A stretch of DNA of 64,000 nucleotides from the NCBI GenBank assembly GCA_963714415.1, contig CAVQOL010000002.1, positions 186,001-250,000 on the forward strand, in the 5' to 3' direction. This document shows, one piece after another, positions 1-11,200 of this stretch. Position 1 is the stretch's first letter, and every line of letters begins with the position of its first letter. The position numbers and the translations under genes are program-made. This DNA comes from JAGXRK01 sp963714415. Its GTDB lineage: Bacteria; Bacteroidota; Ignavibacteria; Ignavibacteriales; Ignavibacteriaceae. The notes beneath the pieces were generated by a model that saw nothing but the letters and a program-made list of their open reading frames with translations, was not told where the DNA came from and made no database searches.

Positions 1-1643
1 AAGGGCAAACAACCGGTGTGTTCCAGTTTGAGTCGTCGCCGATGCGCGAATACTTAAAACGATTGCAGCCAAACAGTTTGAGTGATCTTGCAGCAATGAA
101 TGCTCTTTATCGTCCTGGTCCTATGGAATTCATCGATGATTTTATTGAAAGAAAATTCGGACGAAAGAAGGTTAAATATAAACACCCTATTCTTGAAACT
201 ATACTGAAGGAAACTTATGGAATTATAGTTTACCAGGAACAGGTTATTCAAATTGCAAACCAGGTCGGGGGAATGAGTCTTGCTGAAGCCGATATACTTA
301 GAAGAGCAATGGGCAAGAAAGATCTTCTTGCGATGGAAGCACAAAAAATAAAATTTCTAGATGGCGCTGTCAAAAAAGAAATTCCTCAAAAAGTTGCAAA
401 AGAAATTTTTGATGCAATATTCAAATTTGCTAACTACGGATTTAATAAAAGCCACGCAGTTGCATACAGTTATATCGCATATCAAACAGCATATCTTAAA
501 GCGTATTACCCGGCAGAGTTTCTTGCTGCAAATCTCAAGAATGAATTTGGAAACACCGATAAAGTAACAAAGTTTCTTGAAGATTGTCGTAAGCTGAAAA
601 TAAAAGTTCTTCCACCCGATGTAAATAATCCTTCAGTTTATTTTGACGCTGAAGAAGGTCAAATCAGATTTGGAATGTCCGCAATTAAAAATGTCGGCAT
701 AAATGCAGTTGAAGAAATGATAAGAACAAGACAAACTCTTGGAAGAGATTTTACTAGTATTTTTGATTTTTGTTTGAATCTTGATACACGTTTGGTTAAC
801 AAAAAAACTCTTGAAGGATTGGTCCTTGCCGGTGCTTTCGATTCGATAGATAAAAATCGCGCGAAACTTTTTGATGCTGTTGAAGCTGCGTTAGATTTTA
901 GCCATAAAGCTCAGAATTCAAAATTACTTTCACAGAACAGTTTATTTGGTGATTCAGAAGAAGTTCAGATATCTGAACCTGTTCTTCCTGAAGTGAAGCC
1001 ATGGAGTGAATTAGAAATCTTAGCAAGAGAGAGAGAAGTAATAGGATTTTATGTAACAGGTCATCCGCTACGCAAATATGAACTCGAATATAAATCTTTT
1101 GCCAGCATTCATATTGGTGAAACAGAAGAAGTAACCGATATGGCAGATATTCGTGTATGCGGAGTTATAACTGATATTAAAACTAAGATTGATAAGTCCG
1201 GCAGAACAATGGCATTCTTTAAAATTGATGATTTTACAGGTTCATGCGAATGTTTAATGTTCTCAAAAACTTATGCTGAATATGGCGATTTGTTAAAAAA
1301 AGAGGAGTCTGTTTTTATTTTTGGTGATCTTGAAAGCAGCGGTGATGCAGTAAAAGCCCATGTAAAAAAAATTATTCCACTTGAAAAAGTAAGAGATTCA
1401 TTAACGGAAAGTCTTAAACTTTTAATTGATAAAGAAAAAGTAACCGAGGAAACAACAAAAAAAATTAAAACAATACTTGCTAAACATTCCGGCTCCGTTC
1501 CGGTTTTTCTTCAATTGAATGAAGAAGGAATTAAAAGTAAAATATTTGCATTAAAAGATAACAGAGTAAATTTAAGCGATAATCTGTTACTAGCTCTAAC
1601 GAAACTTATCGGTGAAGATTCGATTGTTTTGAAATCAAAGTGA
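1..1643 (+). CDS. dnaE: DNA polymerase III alpha subunit, C-terminal part (5' end outside window)
   Basis: The frame is open from the first base, and the first readable residues GQTTGVFQFES are the conserved polymerase-domain motif, so the GTG at 18 is an internal valine and not a start. Next come the thumb/fingers region with YRPGPM and YQEQ(V) motifs, a helix-hairpin region, and near residues 370-450 an OB-fold (VRVCGVITDIKTK to CLMFSKTYAEY). About 545 residues are present, roughly the C-terminal half of a usual 1150-residue DnaE. It is the replicative polymerase subunit. Identification is secure; only the N-terminal PHP half is missing, through the window edge. Confidence 0.97.
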   Translation, partial: GQTTGVFQFESSPMREYLKRLQPNSLSDLAAMNALYRPGPMEFIDDFIERKFGRKKVKYKHPILETILKETYGIIVYQEQVIQIANQVGGMSLAEADILRRAMGKKDLLAMEAQKIKFLDGAVKKEIPQKVAKEIFDAIFKFANYGFNKSHAVAYSYIAYQTAYLKAYYPAEFLAANLKNEFGNTDKVTKFLEDCRKLKIKVLPPDVNNPSVYFDAEEGQIRFGMSAIKNVGINAVEEMIRTRQTLGRDFTSIFDFCLNLDTRLVNKKTLEGLVLAGAFDSIDKNRAKLFDAVEAALDFSHKAQNSKLLSQNSLFGDSEEVQISEPVLPEVKPWSELEILAREREVIGFYVTGHPLRKYELEYKSFASIHIGETEEVTDMADIRVCGVITDIKTKIDKSGRTMAFFKIDDFTGSCECLMFSKTYAEYGDLLKKEESVFIFGDLESSGDAVKAHVKKIIPLEKVRDSLTESLKLLIDKEKVTEETTKKIKTILAKHSGSVPVFLQLNEEGIKSKIFALKDNRVNLSDNLLLALTKLIGEDSIVLKSK

Positions 1644-1743
1644 TTGAACAACGATAGTTACAAACCAGCTATCAGACAGATGATATCGTGAAAACAAATG
1701 GATAAAAAGAGAATTGATTAAGGATGTACAGATTCATGATTTC

Positions 1744-1767
1744 CAATCAATCATTCAATCAATCATT
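1744..1767. repeat. Two tandem copies of a 12-bp AT-rich unit
   Basis: CAATCAATCATT occurs twice head to tail in the 272-bp gap between dnaE and the enoyl reductase, followed by a partial CATT. The gap has no open frame that looks coding and no clear terminator. The repeat is probably just slippage-prone spacer. Confidence 0.6.
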
Positions 1768-1915
1768 CATTTGTTAAATTGTCAATTCCGGTAAGTTGTT
1801 TTCTATTTCAAAAATATAAACATAAAAAGTATTTTTTAAACGATTGAAATAATGTTGTTTCGCTTAGTCTTATTTCTTATAATTGCCACTCTATTTATAG
1901 AAACAAAAAAGGATA

Positions 1916-2737
1916 ATGCCTCTCATGGAAAGGAAAGAGAACAATAAATGTTGGGCTCTGATTCTTGGTGCTTCATCCGGATTTGGTGAGGCAACGGCAC
2001 TTAGACTTGCTAGAGACGGTTTCAACATTATCGGTGTGCATTTAGACAGACAGGCAACTATGCCAAATGTTGAAAGAATTATTAATGAAATTAAATCGAA
2101 CAAAGTTGATGCTTTGTTTTACAACATTAACGCAGCTGATGCATATAAAAGGGGCGAAGTTCTTAACGAGCTAAGCATTAAATTTTCTTCTCAGCCACTT
2201 ATTAAAGTGTTGATGCATTCTCTTGCTTTCGGAACTCTGAAGCCATTCGTTCCTAAAGATGGTGAACAGGCAATTACAAAAGCACAGATGGAAATGACTC
2301 TTGACGTAATGGCTCACTCACTTGTTTACTGGGTTCAGGATGTAGTTGTGAGAAAATTATTAGCTAAAAAAGCAAGAATTTTTGCAATGACAAGTTCAGG
2401 TAGTCATTCAACTATTCCTTATTACGGAGCAGTCTCTGCAGCTAAAGCAGCATTGGAATCTCATGTTCGTCAGTTATCCGGTGAATTAGGAAAAATGGAT
2501 GTTGCAGTTAATGCAATTATGGCAGGTGTAACGGATACGCCTGCATTAAGAAAAATTCCCGGAAACGCTGAAATGACAGGCATAGCTTTACGAAAAAATC
2601 CCAGAGCAAGACTAACTACTCCTGAAGATGTTGCAAAAATTATTTCACTTCTTTGCAAAGACGGTGGTGAATGGATCTCCGGCGGAATTATAAATGCTGA
2701 CGGTGGTGAGGATATAGTAAATTATATTGGACAATAA
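1916..2737 (+). CDS. fabL: Enoyl-[ACP] reductase-like short-chain dehydrogenase (FabL/FabI type)
   Basis: The N-terminal dinucleotide-binding loop is GASSGFGEA (about residues 18-26). The catalytic tyrosine and lysine have Y-x6-K spacing (YGAVSAAK), as in enoyl-ACP reductases of the FabI/FabL type, rather than the Y-x3-K of ordinary SDRs. The following DTPAL...P segment resembles Bacillus FabL. Expected role: NAD(P)H reduction of trans-2-enoyl-ACP in fatty-acid elongation. Length 273 aa is normal. ATG at 1916 has AAAGGA only 2 bases upstream, so the in-frame ATG at 1925 may be the true start. The FabL rather than FabI assignment rests on remembered motif similarity, so a generic SDR is possible. 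Confidence 0.8.
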   Translation: MPLMERKENNKCWALILGASSGFGEATALRLARDGFNIIGVHLDRQATMPNVERIINEIKSNKVDALFYNINAADAYKRGEVLNELSIKFSSQPLIKVLMHSLAFGTLKPFVPKDGEQAITKAQMEMTLDVMAHSLVYWVQDVVVRKLLAKKARIFAMTSSGSHSTIPYYGAVSAAKAALESHVRQLSGELGKMDVAVNAIMAGVTDTPALRKIPGNAEMTGIALRKNPRARLTTPEDVAKIISLLCKDGGEWISGGIINADGGEDIVNYIGQ

Positions 2738-2778
2738 TTTTCTGTTAAAATAGTATTAAAAATTTTTTAGAGGACAAA

Positions 2779-3099
2779 ATGAAACCTATAACAATTACTG
2801 ATGATAATTTTGAAAAAGAAGTTCTTAATTCTGACCTTCCTGTATTAATAGATTTCTGGGCTGTATGGTGCGGACCCTGCAAAATAATTGCTCCTGTTGT
2901 TGAACAATTAGCCGAAGAATATTCGGGCAAATTAAAAGTTGGCAAACTGGATGTTGATTCTAATCAGGAGGCATCAATAAAATACGGAGTAAGAAGTATT
3001 CCCACTTTATTGATATTTAAAAATGGTCAGGTGAAAGAAACTATTATTGGTGCTGTACCGAAGGCTCAAATAGTTCAGAAAATAAATTCCTTAATTTAA
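2779..3099 (+). CDS. trxA: Thioredoxin
   Basis: A 106-aa single thioredoxin fold with the canonical redox motif WCGPC at about residues 30-34 and the cis-proline region SIPT near residue 76. A purine-rich AGAGGA precedes the ATG. It lacks a signal peptide, so it should act as a cytoplasmic disulfide reductase. It lies 41 bp after the enoyl reductase in the same orientation, with no terminator seen between them. Confidence 0.97.
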   Translation: MKPITITDDNFEKEVLNSDLPVLIDFWAVWCGPCKIIAPVVEQLAEEYSGKLKVGKLDVDSNQEASIKYGVRSIPTLLIFKNGQVKETIIGAVPKAQIVQKINSLI

Positions 3100-3430
3100 A
3101 TAGGAAAAGTGGCTTTAACAGTAAAAAACGTTGATTTGAGGGTTAATGGTTCAAGATTGAACGATTTTTTTTTGATTAATGGGATAGTAAGTATTTATTC
3201 GGTTGAAAACAAATATAAAAGGAAAATCAAATCTCTTGACAATATCGTTAAAAATCCTTATTTCTCTATAGACAAAATAAAAATGCTTAAAAACTTGACT
3301 GGAATTAAAGGTTATATTATTTTGTTTCATAAGATATTTAACCATTTTAATAATTTTCACAAAAAAATATTTCTGTGAGATTTCTCAATTATCTAACTAA
3401 CAATTCATTTCATCATTAAAGGAGAGTAAA
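3100..3430. other. Intergenic region, no convincing gene
   Basis: 331 AT-rich bases. Short open frames exist on both strands (a GTG-started one at 3109-3378 and an antisense one at 3151-3360), but neither has recognisable domains and both are rich in Lys, Ile, Asn and Phe, as expected from AT-rich spacer. The last bases (AAAGGAGAG just before 3431) are the ribosome-binding site of the next gene. The promoter of the secreted-protein gene probably lies here, but I could not pin down its boxes. Confidence 0.5.
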
Positions 3431-5231
3431 ATGAGTAAGAAACTCTTTACATTGTTCCTCTTGGTTCTCTTTGCTGCAACCTTAATTAACGCGCAAGAGA
3501 AATCAAAAAGAATTGCCGACGATTCTTTCATTCCAACAACAACAACTGTTGGTAAAGTATCGCCTAATACGGTTAATTTAGCAGGCGAGGTAGTTGGCTT
3601 TACCGATTATGATTACTTCTCTAACAGTGTTATTCGTGATCAAATAGTCTACGACGTAGCTACGGGCACACCACACTTATTGCCTATGCTTAGAAATTAT
3701 TTTCCAGGTGCTCCTGCAACTAGCAGAAGAGTAGCTCATGCCTACAAAGATGGCAGCAGCTGGGTAGTTAATGATGTTCGCGGTGCAACTTCAGGTTGGC
3801 CTCAGATTGATCTTGGTTTAACCGGAGATGCTGCAGGATTAATGGTAGGTGTTTACCATGCTGGTTGCAATTTATTCCTTTGGGATGGCGCTACTGGTTA
3901 TCCGGCTACAGAATTTGAAGCTAACACAGACCCATCTGTACAAGTTGCCGGTGCTATTGTTTGGACATCATGCTCTGGTAACAGAGTTGAGTTTGAATTT
4001 TACAAGACGGAAGATTTTGGTTCTTCCTATACACAATGGGCTACTATGTCCGATTTCCATCCTTCTCAAATTTATTGGATAGCAAACGGCGGTGTTGAAG
4101 TTGGTATGTCAAAATCACCAGACGAACAATACCTTGTTCAATTCGGATCCAATGCTAACGAAACTGTAACAGGTGAAGGTGCTCATGTTTGGGATGGTGT
4201 TCCTGTAGCTGAAGCTGATAACGTCTGGATGCTTTATTCTACAGATTCCGGAGCTAATTGGGCTCCTTCTATGATTGGTCAAGACGGTGTGTTTGATTTA
4301 GTTGCTGGTTATCATACAGACAACTATGGTCCACTTTTCGAAAACTTCGGTCATGTTGATATGGCTGTTGGAAATGATGGTGTTGTTCATGCTATAGCTA
4401 ATGGCTATGGATTAGTATTTAATGCTACTCGTGATACTTCTATTGGAAGCAGTTACCCTATTCTTTATTGGAATTCAACAACAGCTACTTGGGTTGCAAT
4501 TTCTGATCCTGCAATTGATGGCAATTGAGGAAATCGGCGATTATTATCCTGGAAACATGATTGGTCAGTCATATCCTGGTATTTCTGCAAGTGAAGACGG
4601 ACAAGTTCTTTATGCAATGTGGACAGGACCTGAAATGACAGATGCAGATACAATGAATGTTGACCAGACTTATTTGCTATATTGGACTGATCTTTATCAT
4701 GCAGTTTCAGAAGACGGCGGAGCAACTTGGGAATACCTCGGAGTTTTCCCTGGTATGTTGCCAAATGTGGGTGAATCATATGGTCATGCTGCACAGCATT
4801 TAGAGAAAATTTCTGACACTGAATACAGAGCACATATTATTTATTTGGCTGATATGAGTCCAGGAACAAGTCTTTTTGGTGAAGGCGATGCTACTGCACT
4901 AGCTGATGTTTTGTACGATACTTATGATATCGTAATTACTTCAGTTGATGATAATATTGCAATGGTTAGAAATTTTGAGTTAGCTCAAAACTATCCGAAC
5001 CCATTCAACCCATCAACAATTATCAGCTATACATTAGCTGAAAGAAGCAATGTTACACTGAAAGTTTATGATGTATTAGGTAAAGAAGTTGCTAACCTAG
5101 TGAACAACAGCCAGGAAGCTGGAACACATCAGGTTACTTTCGATGCCTCAAATCTTGCTACAGGTCTATACATATATACATTAAACGCAGGTAACTTTAC
5201 ATCATCAAAGAAGATGATGCTTATTAAGTAA
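3431..5231 (+). CDS. Secreted protein with T9SS C-terminal sorting domain, interrupted by a +1 frameshift
   Basis: A signal peptide (MSKKLFTLFLLVLFAATLINAQ) opens a frame that stops at 4526-4528. The continuation lies in the +1 frame and runs to 5231. Joined, it gives about 599 aa. The body resembles a sialidase/BNR-like propeller (repeated D-S-G-A-N-W / EDGGATW motifs), but this is not certain. The end is a textbook T9SS type A sorting domain: QNYPNPFNPSTIISY, then YDVLGKEV, then SSKKMMLIK, so the intact protein would cross the outer membrane by type IX secretion. Near the break, GCAATTGATG (4511-4520) is followed by GCAATTGAGG (4521-4530). Removing either one T from AATTGAGG or one 10-bp copy restores the frame. 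Confidence 0.82.
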
Positions 5232-5244
5232 TTAATATTTATCC

Positions 5245-5278
5245 CGGGTAGGTATGAAAAAATACCTACCCGATTTTT
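5245..5278 (+). terminator. Rho-independent terminator after the T9SS cargo gene
   Basis: A perfect 11-bp stem, CGGGTAGGTAT / ATACCTACCCG (5245-5255 with 5262-5272), has a 6-base GAAAAA loop and is followed by ATTTTT. It closes the transcription unit before the TonB receptor gene. Confidence 0.9.
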
Positions 5279-5369
5279 ACCTGATTTTTTTAGATGTTGT
5301 GAAATTATATGTAACTATCTAATTTCTCTTCAGTTCAGAAATTAATTTTAAAATTAGTGTGGAGAAGAG

Positions 5370-8240
5370 ATGAAAAAATATTCTACTTTCCTAATTGTTC
5401 TATTTACTCTGTTTGTTTCCTCTGCTCTTTTCGCTCAATCCGGCGTTGGAAAATTGAGTGGAAAAGTTGTCGATGAGGTTACGCGCGAACCCCTTATTGG
5501 TGCTAACATTATTTTATTGAACACCGATTTAGGAGCGGCAACAGATGTTAATGGTAATTACTTTATATTAAATATCACGCCTGGTACTTACGATGTAAGA
5601 ATCAGCTACGTGGGATATGCTCCTCGGCTCGTTCAGGATGTAAGAGTTGTTGCCGGTATTACTTACGAACTGAATGGCGAGTTAACTACAGACTTTACAC
5701 TTCCTGAAATTATTGTTCAGGACAGGAAATTTTTCGAGGAAAAATCCACTAATACTACTAAAGTATTTGACTCGGAAGAGATTGGCAGACTACCTGTAAA
5801 AGGCGTTGAAAAATTAGCTTCATTACAGGCTGGTGTTGTAATTGCTGAAGGTAGCGGCGGTGCCGGTGGTAATGCTGTTATTAACGTTAGAGGTGGTCGT
5901 GGTGCAGAAGTACTATACATAGTAGACGGCGTACCTCAGAATGAAATATACTCAGGTACTAACCAATCACAGCTTAGTAATTCCGCTATTGAGCAGCTAT
6001 CATTCCAGATCGGTGGATATGAAGCAAAATACGGGCAAGCTCAATCCGGTATTGTAAATGTTACTACAAAATCTGGTAATCCCACATATTCTTTTTTTGG
6101 AGATGTTTTAACTTCTTCATTTACCGATGATTTTGGATATAACCTTTATACATTAAATTTGAGCGGTCCTATAATTCCCGGAAATAGCCAGCATACATTC
6201 TTCCTTTCAGGTGAAAGAGGCTGGAACAAAGACAGTAACCCGAGAGCTATTGGTTTATCTTTCAATTCTGACGTGGTTTTTGATAGCCCATATAAGAATG
6301 ATATGGATGAAGGAATTTATAGATATACTGCCAGAACAAACCATAGCATCGGTCCTTTCCAGCTAAGGCTTGGTGCTAACATAAACTCACGCGATTTCAG
6401 AGGATATGTACATGCTTATTCAAAAAATAACTCTATGCACAATACAAGAAACGAAAGCGAGAACTGGTCATTCAGCTCAAGGCTTTCGCAAAATGTAAGC
6501 ACTAATGCATTCTGGAATTTGAATGTTGGATACAGAATGTACAATACCGAAGTAGGTGATGGAATTTGGTTTAATGACCTTGATATGTATGGCGACAGTG
6601 TTGCAAATGCTGCTCTTGGTGTAACCTTACCTTATAATGGCGGAAGAGTAACAACCGATCCAATTGGTATTTTTAATTCATATGGAAGGGTTTGGAACGG
6701 TTATAGTAAAACTGATATTAAAACTCTTACTGCTGATCTGGATTTTACTGCACAGATTTCAAATCATCTTTTGGAAATCGGTGGCGGCTTCAGCTACAAT
6801 ACAGTTAGATTTTTTAATATAGGACCAATCGGTCTTTCAAGTGATAATCTTTCCGATCTTCCGGATCTTGTCAGATATTCTAGATTGCAGCCCACTTCAT
6901 TCGGATATGATTTACTCGGTAATGAAGTAAGTGGAGATCAATTTATTGATTATGAAGGCGAGACGATTCAATCAGCTATTGCACCCAAGAATCCTATGCT
7001 AGCTTACGGCTATATTCAGGATAGATTTGAGTTGAGTGATATAGTGCTTAATCTTGGAGTAAGATTTGATTACTTTGACAGTAAGACTGATGTTATTAAT
7101 GATCCATTACTGCCTTATGCCGCTGGTGATCCAAACACTTATGATGATGCGGATTTTACTACAAAGAAGTCGGAATTCTACATATCGCCTAGGATTGGTT
7201 TAGGCTTCCCGATTACTGCTACAACTGTATTCCATGCTCAGTATGGAAAATTTATTCAACAACCAAGGTTAGATCAGTTATATTCAACAACCTATGATCT
7301 AAACTTTCTTGTTACTGATAATAACTGGGCCTTGAATACCGGACAAGTAGAAAGTGAAATCACAACCCAGTATGAAGTTGGTTTCAGGCAAGTTCTTGGA
7401 GAGATTGCAGCTTTGAACTTAACCGCTTTCTATAAGAATACTGAAGGTTTGATCAACACAGCAACTGTATTTTTCCAGAGACAGGAAGGTGGGCAGACTC
7501 TTAGGTATATAACTCCAACAAATACAGATTTTGGAACTATTAAAGGATTAGCTTTAACTCTTGATGTTTCAAGAATCAGCTATTTCTCGATGTCTGTAAA
7601 TTATACTTATTCAATTGCTGAAGGAACCGGTTCATCAACCAATTCTTCATTTACTGCTGCTTTCAGAAATTCAAATGGAGAGATTCCTAAAGTTATTGCA
7701 CCGTTGGATTTCGATCAGAGACATACTGGTACTATTAATTTGGATTTCTTTGTTCCTAAAGGAGATTTAGGTTTTCTTGAAATGACAGGAGCAAACGTTC
7801 TTGTTTCTTTTGCAAGTGGAAGACCTTATACTCCGCTAGAATCGCAAAACCTCTTAGAAGGTAACACTAATTGGGGAGATACCAGAGGTTATGTAAATTC
7901 TGCATACGGACCAGGGAACTTTAGAATTGACTTTAAGCTTGAGAAATCTTTTGCAGTTGGAAATCTTCTTTTAACTCCATATGTATGGGTAGAAAACCTA
8001 TTGGATGCCGATAATCCTGTTACTGTATATCAGTCAACAGGCGATGCTTACACAACTGGCTGGCTTGAATCACAGGAAGCACAGAATATTGCTGCAAGCA
8101 GACAAACAGTTGCAAATCCAGATGGTGATCAATATTTTATTGAAGATTATAAATCTCTTGAGCGAAATCCGTATAATTTTGGAATTCCAAGACTAATTAA
8201 GCTTGGTTTCAAAATTAACTTTTCCAACATTGCTTTTTAA
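5370..8240 (+). CDS. TonB-dependent receptor with N-terminal carboxypeptidase-regulatory-like domain
   Basis: A 956-aa outer-membrane beta-barrel protein. A signal peptide (to about residue 22, ALFAQ) is followed by a CarboxypepD_reg-like beta-sandwich (GKLSGKVVDEVTREPLIGAN, about residues 27-110) and a plug domain with NVRGGRGAEVLYIVDGVP (about residues 170-190). A long region of alternating aromatic strands ends in an aromatic residue, as barrel proteins do (INFSNIAF). The family imports large ligands powered by TonB/ExbBD; the substrate cannot be read from sequence. It is followed 39 bp later by a giant secreted protein, suggesting a receptor-partner pair. Confidence 0.93.
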   Translation: MKKYSTFLIVLFTLFVSSALFAQSGVGKLSGKVVDEVTREPLIGANIILLNTDLGAATDVNGNYFILNITPGTYDVRISYVGYAPRLVQDVRVVAGITYELNGELTTDFTLPEIIVQDRKFFEEKSTNTTKVFDSEEIGRLPVKGVEKLASLQAGVVIAEGSGGAGGNAVINVRGGRGAEVLYIVDGVPQNEIYSGTNQSQLSNSAIEQLSFQIGGYEAKYGQAQSGIVNVTTKSGNPTYSFFGDVLTSSFTDDFGYNLYTLNLSGPIIPGNSQHTFFLSGERGWNKDSNPRAIGLSFNSDVVFDSPYKNDMDEGIYRYTARTNHSIGPFQLRLGANINSRDFRGYVHAYSKNNSMHNTRNESENWSFSSRLSQNVSTNAFWNLNVGYRMYNTEVGDGIWFNDLDMYGDSVANAALGVTLPYNGGRVTTDPIGIFNSYGRVWNGYSKTDIKTLTADLDFTAQISNHLLEIGGGFSYNTVRFFNIGPIGLSSDNLSDLPDLVRYSRLQPTSFGYDLLGNEVSGDQFIDYEGETIQSAIAPKNPMLAYGYIQDRFELSDIVLNLGVRFDYFDSKTDVINDPLLPYAAGDPNTYDDADFTTKKSEFYISPRIGLGFPITATTVFHAQYGKFIQQPRLDQLYSTTYDLNFLVTDNNWALNTGQVESEITTQYEVGFRQVLGEIAALNLTAFYKNTEGLINTATVFFQRQEGGQTLRYITPTNTDFGTIKGLALTLDVSRISYFSMSVNYTYSIAEGTGSSTNSSFTAAFRNSNGEIPKVIAPLDFDQRHTGTINLDFFVPKGDLGFLEMTGANVLVSFASGRPYTPLESQNLLEGNTNWGDTRGYVNSAYGPGNFRIDFKLEKSFAVGNLLLTPYVWVENLLDADNPVTVYQSTGDAYTTGWLESQEAQNIAASRQTVANPDGDQYFIEDYKSLERNPYNFGIPRLIKLGFKINFSNIAF

Positions 8241-8279
8241 TAGTTTGGAAAAGTAAATAATCACTAAGAGGAAATTGAT

Positions 8280-11200
8280 ATGAAAATAAAAAAAATAATT
8301 AGTAGTAGATACAAATTTTTAGCAGTATTACTGCTAATTGCAGTGTCTTTTACCTTTGCCTTTATAGAAGGTGACGGTGGTAAAAGAACTGCAAAAGAAG
8401 ATCTTATTGCCGGTGATGCTTATCGCATGTTCATCAATAATCTAGATATTCCTATTAATAGGGAAGGTGTTATTGCCGACGTTCTGATTGGCGGCAGGGA
8501 CGGAGGAAGAATTGATCAAGAGATCTTCCTTTTCTCAGGCGGCTTTTTTATGAGCGGTGTTTCCAATGGAAGAATGTGGGCTAATGCAGTAGCATCTGCT
8601 TCAAGAATACAAGATTATGCTCCCGGTAATTATGAATTTGGCAGAAATGACTCCCGCGCACAATTGTATGTTCTTGCCGCCAGAGATGGTGAGTTTTCAC
8701 AAAGCTGGGAAGAATGGAGACAGGCAGTTGAATTAGGTGCCGAATTCTATGATGGCGATGGCGATGGAGTTTATAATCCGGTTGATTTAAACGGTAATGG
8801 CAAATGGGATTCTGACGAAGATAGACCGGACATTATAGGTGATGAAACCGTATGGTGTGTTTATCACGATGCTGTTAATCCGGCTCTGAGAAGATTTAAC
8901 GACGTAGATCCTCAAGGAATAGAAATCAGGCAGACAGTATTCGGGTTTGCATCTAAAGGCGTTACCGGAAATATGATATTTGTAAGATATAGCATTGTCA
9001 ACACCGGGCGGGTCGCTGATGTAATTGACTCTGTTTATTTTGGTGTTTGGGCTGATCCTGATCTTGGTGATGCGTATGATGACCTTGTAGGTTGTGATAT
9101 TAGCATTGATGCAGGCTTTGTCTATAACGATGGAACCGATGCTAATTTTGGTGCTAACCCACCTTGCTTCCTAATCGACTTTTTCCAGGGACCAGTAGCT
9201 TATGTTCCTGGCGAATCCTTCACTGATGTTAATAGTGATGGAATATATGAAGATGGTGTTGATACACCACTGGACACTGCTTATAATGTCAGAGGTCAAG
9301 CTCGTGGTATAGAGGAATTTCCGGGTGCAAAAAACCAGGGATTATCTTCATTTGTACATTATCAGCAAAGCGACGTTACCATAGGCGATCCTAATACTCG
9401 TTTTGAAGCTCGTAATTATATGCTTGGTCTTGACAGATTAGGTAATGAACTCGATCCTTGTGCTTGGGGATTAGGAACTGTTGCCGGTGGTGTTGATTGC
9501 AGCACTATAGACAATAAATTCTGGTACTCAGGCGATCCAGTTACAAATGTTGGTTGGATAAATACAAATCCAACCGACCAAAGACAGATGTCTAATACAG
9601 GTCCATTTCAACTTGAAGTAGGCAAGCCGGTTAATATTATTGCAGCTTACGTTGTTGGAAGAGGAACAAATGCTTTGAGTGGTATTACTCTTGCAAAGGA
9701 ATACGATATTACGGCGCAGTTAATATTTAACTCAAATTTCCCGTCTCCTCCTCCTCCTCCTCCAATTGCATATGAAGTTGAAACAGGAAATAATTTCATC
9801 GATATCACAATAGAAACTTCTACTCCGTTGACATATCAGGCTATTGATACAGTTCTAGATGTTGATAGAAGGATTCAGGGATTTTATTTTACAACTTATA
9901 GAACTAGTCTCAAATCTGCAACAGTAGATGGTTTGGATAATGTTCAACAATTAGGCTATTATAGTTTAGATAATCAAATTAGAGCCATTTATAAAGTTGC
10001 CGGTAATGGTGGTCAAGATCTTGTAATTCCAGCAGTTCCTGATGACAACCTTTTGGATTCGGTTCTTTATGCTGATCCGGAAACAGGTCGAATTAGGATG
10101 AGGATAAATAGTGAACCGTTTACTGGCTTACCTTTGATTAAAGGTAAGGAATATTATTTCACTATAACACAGTTTGCACTTAACCATAAAGTTGTTGAAA
10201 ATAGAGACTCTAGTTATTATGGTCCGGAAGGAGATTATTTAGATCCTACAGGCTCAGGATTAGAAGAATTTGAAACTGCAATTATTCCGGTTGTTTTTGG
10301 CAAAGATCTATACAATCCATCTCAACCAAATGGTTTGGCTGAGCAGTTAGACGGTGGATCGGCAGGTGCAGTTGCTTTCTTACCGGTTAATCTAAACGAA
10401 CTTACCGGTGATAATTATTCTGTTGAGTTCTTTAAAGATACCGAGGCTCCTTGGGACGAACTTTATAGTCCATATTATAGAGTAAGAAATGATACTAAAG
10501 GGACAATAGTCCTTGACTCTTCCAAAGCCTACAGTTTTGATACTACAAGTTATGCCGGAACGGTTACAGAAGGATTTGTGGTTAGAGTTCAACCCACAAA
10601 TACCGTAATTGGCGCATCAAGTTATACAACGACGGATACTGTATGGTATGCCAGATTTCTTTTTGAGAACGGTATTGGAATATGGCATGTAGGCGGGGAT
10701 ATTGTTTCAGGTGACGATATACCGACTGACGCAGTTGCGCCTGGAGTTATAGGAATTCCAGCCAGATCCAAAGCAATTACTGCCGATCGTCTCAGAACGG
10801 TTGAAATTCGATTTGGAGAGCAAGGCAAGGCATACAGATACCTTAATGGTTATATTGGAACTATAGCAACACGGAAAACGAGTTTTCGGTATGCAGGCGG
10901 TTTATATCCGGGCGCCATTGGAGTAACTGATCCAACTACTCTGAACGACATTGGTCAACTTGGTGTAGGATACGTTGATGTTCCTTTTACTGTGTGGGTT
11001 AACGACGAAGTATATGGAGAAGAAAGACAATTAGCTTGTGGCATTATGGAAAGGAGAACTCTTTTTAATGGTATCCCGGATGGTATTTGGGATCCGGATA
11101 CATCTATCAGACGTACAATTGAATATATTGCAATTTTTGATGCTCCTTATGATCCAACAGGATCACAATTTGAATACACCGGAGGTGGATTCGGTACTGA

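Noticed and set aside
3109..3378. GTG-started 89-aa frame after trxA
   Set aside because: No homology, no strong ribosome-binding site, AT-rich composition, and an antisense frame of similar size covers it.
9745..9766. CCT microsatellite as a switch
   Set aside because: It is in frame and encodes a proline linker; a triplet change would not shift the frame.
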